Shown here: in pieces, positions 59,100 to 64,000 of the stretch
Layout: every line of letters begins with the position of its first letter
Position numbering within the stretch: position 1 is the stretch's first letter
Source: Rhabditoides inermis
Taxonomy: Eukaryota; Nematoda; Chromadorea; Rhabditida; Rhabditidae
Reading direction: 5' to 3'
NCBI GenBank assembly: GCA_963966185.1
Contig: CAWZYM010000382.1
Location: 62,001-126,000, forward strand
DNA: 64,000 nt
Position numbers and translations under genes: made by a program
The notes under the pieces: generated by a model
What the model was told of the DNA's origin: nothing
The model's input: only the letters and a program-made list of their open reading frames with translations
Databases searched by the model: none

Positions 59100-60042
59100 G
59101 GGTTGCCGACCTCGGCAATTGGAAAAAAAAATACCCGCCGCGAAGGGGAGTAGTAGTGGCGATAAGCCGAGTGGCGAGTGAGTGGCGAAAAGCCAAGACC
59201 TCATTCCATGATGTTAGTGATCTCCTGGCGGAGACGGGCAATATACCTTGGCGTCCACCTCGACCACCTTGTCGTCGTCATCCTCGTTCTCGGCCCGGCC
59301 GATGGGAAGGTGGCAGTAGACACCTTCCTTGAGAGTGAGCTCGGCCTGCTCCGTCGGTTGAAGGAGATCATCACGGATGGGGTTGTCGGGCGATACTCCG
59401 GGGATCCCTCGTTCACCCAGTCCCCCATGGGAGATGACGGCGCGTACACGGGCGTGGTCGGGCCGGTGTCGGCGGCAAGGTCGTGCGGGCGGGTGAGAAA
59501 GCAGAGCGGACACGGCGGAGCTGGACGACGTGGCGGGTGCGGCGGCGCTGGGATGGGTCAGCAGGGTCGAACACAACGAGTCCTGTGTCATGGTGCGAGG
59601 GATGGAGCAAGAAGCCCTGGATACGGGAGTGGAAGAGGGGCTAAACGCCGGAGCGGGGGCGGCAGAGTCGTCCTGAGTCGCGGGAGTCGTCTCCGCTTGG
59701 GTCGGGTCCTGCGTGGGAGTATTCGATTCCATGGAGGTAGTCCGTGAGTTATAGGCGGCGTGGTCATCGGGTAGTCATCGTGAAGAGTGGCCGAATCGGT
59801 TGAGGCCAGATCCATCATACACATGCCCTCATTCGGTAGAGCGTTTTTAGGAGTGTCGCGACGACGGCGTTTGAATCGAGCTCGGTGATCAGCGTTGTCG
59901 ATTTAGTGTAGTTCTTTGTGGTTGCAGAAACGCCATCAGCGAGGAGTGAGGTGTGGGTGAAGTTGTTGAGCGTGTCGGTGGGTAGGGCGGCGGGTTCAGA
60001 GGGCACATCGACGGGTGCAGTGGGCAGGTTGTTATATGTCAA
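59100..60042 (-). other. Possible - strand coding region, Thr/Ser/Pro-rich
   Basis: Two - strand frames have protein-like composition: 60042-59815 (NNFTHTSLLADGVSA..., Thr/Asn-rich) and 59732-59214 (Thr/Pro/Ala-rich, then LTLKEGVYCHLPIGRAE and an acidic EDDDDKVVEVD stretch). No known domain. Could be gag-like or cell-surface-like sequence of the putative inserted element. A GC-rich + strand frame also overlaps. Confidence 0.25.
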
Positions 60043-60129
60043 GTCGCAGTAAGCGAGTTGTAGGTAAAGTTGAGTGTGTTGTCTGTGGCAAGGGGCGGCG
60101 TCAGGTCGGAATCGGTGGGTCCGGTGGGG

Positions 60130-60458
60130 AAGCGGGCGTGTCGGTCAGCGTGTGGCAGGGGGCGGGCGTGTCGGTCAGCGTGTGACAGGGGGCGGGCGTG
60201 TCGGTCAGCGTGTGACAGGGGGCGGGCGTGTCGGTCAGCGTGTGACAGGGGGCGGGCGTGTCGGTCAGCGTGTGACAGGGGGCGGGCGTGTCGGTCAGCG
60301 TGTGACAGGGGGCGGGCGTGTCGGTCAGCGTGTGACAGGGGGCGGGCGTGTCGGTCAGCGTGTGACAGGGGCGGGCGTGTCGGTCAGCGTGTGACAGGGG
60401 GGCGGGCGTGTCGGTCAGCGTGTGACAGGGGGCGGGCGTGTCGGTCAGCGTGTCGGTG
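60130..60458. repeat. 30-bp GC-rich minisatellite, about 11 copies
   Basis: Unit GGCGGGCGTGTCGGTCAGCG plus TGTGACAGGG. Copies are nearly identical, with one 29-bp and one 31-bp variant near the right end. Because 30 is a multiple of three, several frames stay open (for example HTLTDTPAPC repeats on the - strand). Confidence 0.95.
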
Positions 60459-61849
60459 GACAGGGCGGCGGACGACAATGAGAGTGTTGCCCGTAGTAAG
60501 CGGCGACGTCAGTAGATGTAAAGTCGCCATAAGCGATGGTGGAGGTGTGAGTGGAGTCGGTGATCGCGTCGGCATGCGTGATGAATGCGTAGGTGCCTCC
60601 ATCATCAGGTTTTTCCAGAACTTGGTGTCGAAGAATGCGCGTGCTTCTCCTCGAGTACGGTCTGCTCCTCCGCAGGGTCTTCCATTGGGCTCGGAGTGGT
60701 TAGCATCATCGGGCGTCATTAGAACGAGGCGTCGGGTCTTCCGACGCCATCAACTTTTCATTGCGGCTTGCCATTGGCTGATGGATTCAGGTGGTTTGTT
60801 GTCGAATGAATCGCAGCCGAGAATGTGCCGGTGACCGTAGGAATGGGTGAGACAGTGTGGACACACAGACACAGTTCAGGGACTTCATTTCCAGAAAAGG
60901 ATTGGGAGGAGCTCTACTAGAATGTTTGATAAAGTTATATCAATGATTATCGCGCATCGCAAATTGTCATATATGTAGAAACTGTGAAAGGTTTTTTTTG
61001 CTGGGATTTACAATGAGATTTTTGTGCGGCGAGTAGACCCGTGTCGGTGAGTGATTTTGCGCGCGATTGTGGACATAAACATACATAGCGTCTACTGGCT
61101 GCGAGAGGCTGGCTTCAAAGAATTTCTCGGACTCGCCAGTTATACATTGATTGGAAGTGGAAATAATCCGGTCTGGACAGACGGGTTCGGGAGGTACGGG
61201 GGTAGGTATGTAGGTAGTTGCAGTTTATGGAGAAAATTGGTATTGACTGATTGACTTCGTCGAAGATTAAAAATCGCTGCGGTGGTCTATGCGCTATGGA
61301 GGGAGCTTGGTGCGCAAATCGTTTCCGAAAATAATGTTGCATGCAAGAACGCCTTTTCTAGATGTTACGTCACTCGAAAATTGCACTTTGTTTTCAAAAT
61401 ACGCGGATAGTCACAACTATATACTTCTGTACCTGACAATCCTGTCGCTTTTTCTATACGTGGAGAATCAAAGTGGAAAACACCTACTACGGTTGCGAGA
61501 GAGGTGTTAGCTTCCATAATTGCGGATACATCTACGTTATTTCTGGTGGCGGACCCTTGCGAAAGAAAGGAGGGTTCGGATTCAATGTTGAATACAGAGA
61601 GACCGAGTTGCGGGGATGAGGTGCGTGATAAGCCATCAGAGAGAGAAGCGCGGATATTTGGAGAAGACGTGGGATCAGAGAGAGACGTGGAGTGCGAGAC
61701 GAGTCAGCGATAGCATGAGTTTGTGAAAGATGCACAGAGTTAGACGCAGGCAGATCAGAGACAGCGCGGGTAGGCGAGAAACACGGGTAACACGACAACT
61801 TCCATTAGATCATCAGAAATCTCGGAGATAATAAAATAGAGTTGTTTTC

Positions 61850-63179
61850 TCGACACGAGAGTAATAGCGAGCGGAAATGGAAAGGGAAGTGGATATGTGG
61901 TTGCGCGATAAGCGACAGCGACAGAGAGGGAATGAGGCGCTCCGTTAACAATTTATAGGAGAGACAGACGGTGGAGCAGCTCGGAAGTGCGAGAGGAAGC
62001 GGGTAGAAAACAACCTAGTATTCAGATGCATGTCAATTTGCAAACATAAAAGAGACCTAATGCAAATTGCGGAGACGATTACGCAACTAAAAAAAATCAA
62101 GCGACGAAAGTGCGAATCATTTGTGCTCACCGTTCTCCTTGATGACGGCTCCGGTGGCGACTCCGTGTCCCTCCGACTCTGTGCTCGTCCAGATCTGCAA
62201 CACGGGAGGAATAAGTTATCTTTAGTGGGATTGGTTCGGGTGAAAGTTACTGTCTGCTGCGCTGAAAAGTGGGTGGAACTACGAATTTGTTTGACAATCC
62301 TCTGATGACCGGACTTACCGTGCTGTAGTCTGCAATTTGGGATGAGGGGAGAATCGCTTGTATAGGAGAGAGGGTCATAAAATGCGAAAACATTGTCTAG
62401 AGTAACTATGGCCTCGTGGCATGGTTGGAATTTGGAATGGAATAGAACGAGGTGGATTTGGTCGGAGGAAGAGCAAGCAGCTTCGTAATGTGACATGTGT
62501 TCCTACAGTATCTACCACATTGTCGGTTCGCCCAACACGGAAGATCTGTGAGATTGCTGACTAAGCTGGCGGGGTGGCCAATGTGATTAATATACTGCAA
62601 AGTGCAACAGTGGACTGGCTGAATAGGAAAATAGGTGGTGGATGTTGATTGTTTGGTCTACTTTTACTGCAAGTATCCGAGCTATACATTGATAAGTGCT
62701 CGCATAAGCCGTGACTGTGATACCTATTCTGTCAGTTTGAGAGTATCCAAACTGGGCTGTTTCTACCAAGTTTCTAACACTAACATGTAAAGGAAATGAA
62801 CTCACAGTCCTCCATCTGCTTCGGCTGTGGCTCCCTCCGACAACGAGCAGTGTCCGGAGTTGTACACACACTCGCTCGCGCTAGGCATCATAACTCGCTG
62901 AAATCAATTGGTCGAAAAATAAATGTATTTGCACCACTGTAGGAGAAGCAGAGACCGCGCGCCGGGTGCGGGTAGTTGAAACTGAGCCGATAAGGCAAGG
63001 GAAGATTATGAGATGAGAGATGTTACCGAATACGAGAAGCTGTTGTCGGAGAGGAGGCCAAAGTTTCTGTCTGCTAGTGCTGATAGGTTTCGGAATGACT
63101 ACCTGTCTGACAGGTCGAGTTGTCTTCTGAGCTTCGCCGTCCTCATCTTCTGATTCTGCTTAAACGATGTCTGGAACAT
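61850..63179 (-). other. Candidate - strand exons, unassigned
   Basis: Exon-like blocks with good splice sites: about 63179-63103 (from ATG, peptide MFQTSFKQNQKMRTAKL..., donor GTAGTC), about 63066-63027, about 62897-62807 (acceptor TTTCAG, donor GTGAGT, Cys-containing ECVYNSGHC) and about 62204-62131 (acceptor TTGCAG, donor GTGAGC). Phases could not be reconciled across all of them, and no family is recognised. They might belong to the putative inserted element. Confidence 0.25.
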
Positions 63180-63905
63180 GAGCTGGAAATATCTGACTCG
63201 TTGTTGCTTGTGGAAGGGGCAGAAGCCCTAGAAAGTGAGCCTAGGAGCGGGTGTAGAGAGTGGCAGAAGCCTGGAGACAGTTAGGGGTAGAGGCAGAAGC
63301 CAATTGGCATCAGCAAGTGCTGGGGCGGTCGGAGGAATGTGGCGAAAAGCCGGTGCTAGAGTGTAGCGCCGCGGACAACAGGTACAACTCGGAACACAAC
63401 GTAACAAACTGATAGCGGACGCGCTATGGAACGGGAATAGAGTCGCGAAAAGCGGAGATAATTCTGACTACGGAACTGTAAGAAGTGCTGAAAAAGCAAC
63501 AGCGGGTTCGCTGCTCGCAACGCTGCACACGCTGCTCAAAAACCTCGAAGGCAGGGGTCAAACATCCTACCGCGTTCACAGGGGTCACAACATCCTGTCT
63601 CTCATGTATGGGGGTCGTTCATCCCATGTCTACTCGAACAGTGGCCAACCACTCCGCTCGGGGAGTGGGTTTACTACTACGTACTGATGGGGTCGCCATG
63701 CCAATACGGGTCAAACTTCAAATGCGGTGCAAAAAGCACTCTTCTCGGAACAAACGCGCAATCTGCCGGTGGGGTGTGTGAAGAGAGGGTGAAATGCCAA
63801 CGTTTGCGCGGGAAGCGGTCGCTGGACCAGAGAGACAGAGACCCGGGAGGAGAGAGAGAGGGGTGGAAAGTCTTATTAAATAACAATAAGATGCTCGCTG
63901 CTACC

Positions 63906-64000
63906 AGTAACTCATGCCGCCACCTGGTCAGGGTGGGCGGCAGCGGAGTTGAACGTGGCAACTACCGTACCCAACACACACAACGTCACAACATATGATA
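63906..64000 (+). repeat. Direct repeat, right copy (truncated by window end)
   Basis: Identical to 58479-58573 and continues past the window edge. Confidence 0.9.

Larger units (their letters stand above)
58479..64000 (-). mobile_element. Candidate LTR-type or other element bounded by direct repeats (cut by window end)
   Basis: A 5.4-kb segment between two identical repeats interrupts a LINE reverse transcriptase, so it is very likely inserted DNA. On the - strand, the sequence just inside the right repeat reads TGGTAGCAGCGAGCATC, which starts like a tRNA primer-binding site (TGG...). Coding potential inside is on the - strand but no pol domain was recognised. A non-autonomous LTR element, or a large element with subterminal repeats, are alternatives. 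Confidence 0.4.

Noticed and set aside
60130..60458. CRISPR-like spaced repeat
   Set aside because: The units are contiguous with no variable spacers, and the surroundings are eukaryotic.
60070..60834. 254-codon frame with RACRSACDRG repeats
   Set aside because: A by-product of the 30-bp minisatellite; composition is typical of a GC-rich repeat and no domain is present.

Overview
The window looks like nuclear DNA of an invertebrate animal. Genes are split into many short exons by GT-AG introns (smallest about 44-47 bp), and introns and spacers are full of GA/CT microsatellites and transposable elements. Several features fit a nematode or nematode-like ecdysozoan: tiny introns, divergent bestrophin and GPCR genes, and splice acceptors placed 0-1 base before three start codons. 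The phylum cannot be fixed from sequence alone. Exon models were built by hand from reading frame, splice sites and remembered family motifs; no database search was possible.

Host genes, left to right: (1) a DESI2/PPPDE1-type deSUMOylating peptidase, + strand, 3936-12794, nine exons, 266 aa. (2) A divergent seven-helix receptor of rhodopsin type, + strand, 15221-28446, twenty exons, 488 aa. (3) A divergent bestrophin, + strand, 29311-33801, sixteen exons, 412 aa. (4) A GT11 (alpha-1,2-fucosyltransferase-like) gene, - strand, 47323-45373, eleven exons, N-terminus not found. (5) An MCFD2-type EF-hand protein of the early secretory pathway, - strand, 56968-50570, six exons, 116 aa. They show no shared pathway, and each has its own exons and spacers.

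Mobile DNA: intron 4 of the DESI2 gene holds a long open Penelope-like element whose GIY-YIG endonuclease lies N-terminal to the reverse transcriptase (the permuted, Naiad-type order). Intron 5 of the MCFD2 gene holds an intact RTE-clade LINE flanked by a 483-bp direct repeat that differs at one base. That LINE interrupts one arm of a foldback DNA element. Two hAT-like MITEs, a foldback element inside the receptor gene, tRNA-derived SINEs, CR1-like LINE fragments and a tyrosine-recombinase remnant make up much of the rest. The remnant lies inside a 5.9-kb segment bounded by terminal inverted repeats (34574-40499). The right end (58479-64000) is bounded by a direct repeat of at least 95 bp and may be an LTR-type element cut by the window edge.

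Simple sequence is unusually prominent. A roughly 1.25-kb (GTGA)n array starts exactly at the first 5' splice site of the bestrophin gene, and GA/CT arrays abut many other splice sites. Most long 'ORFs' rich in Ser/Leu, Arg/Glu or Asn are translations of these arrays and are not genes.
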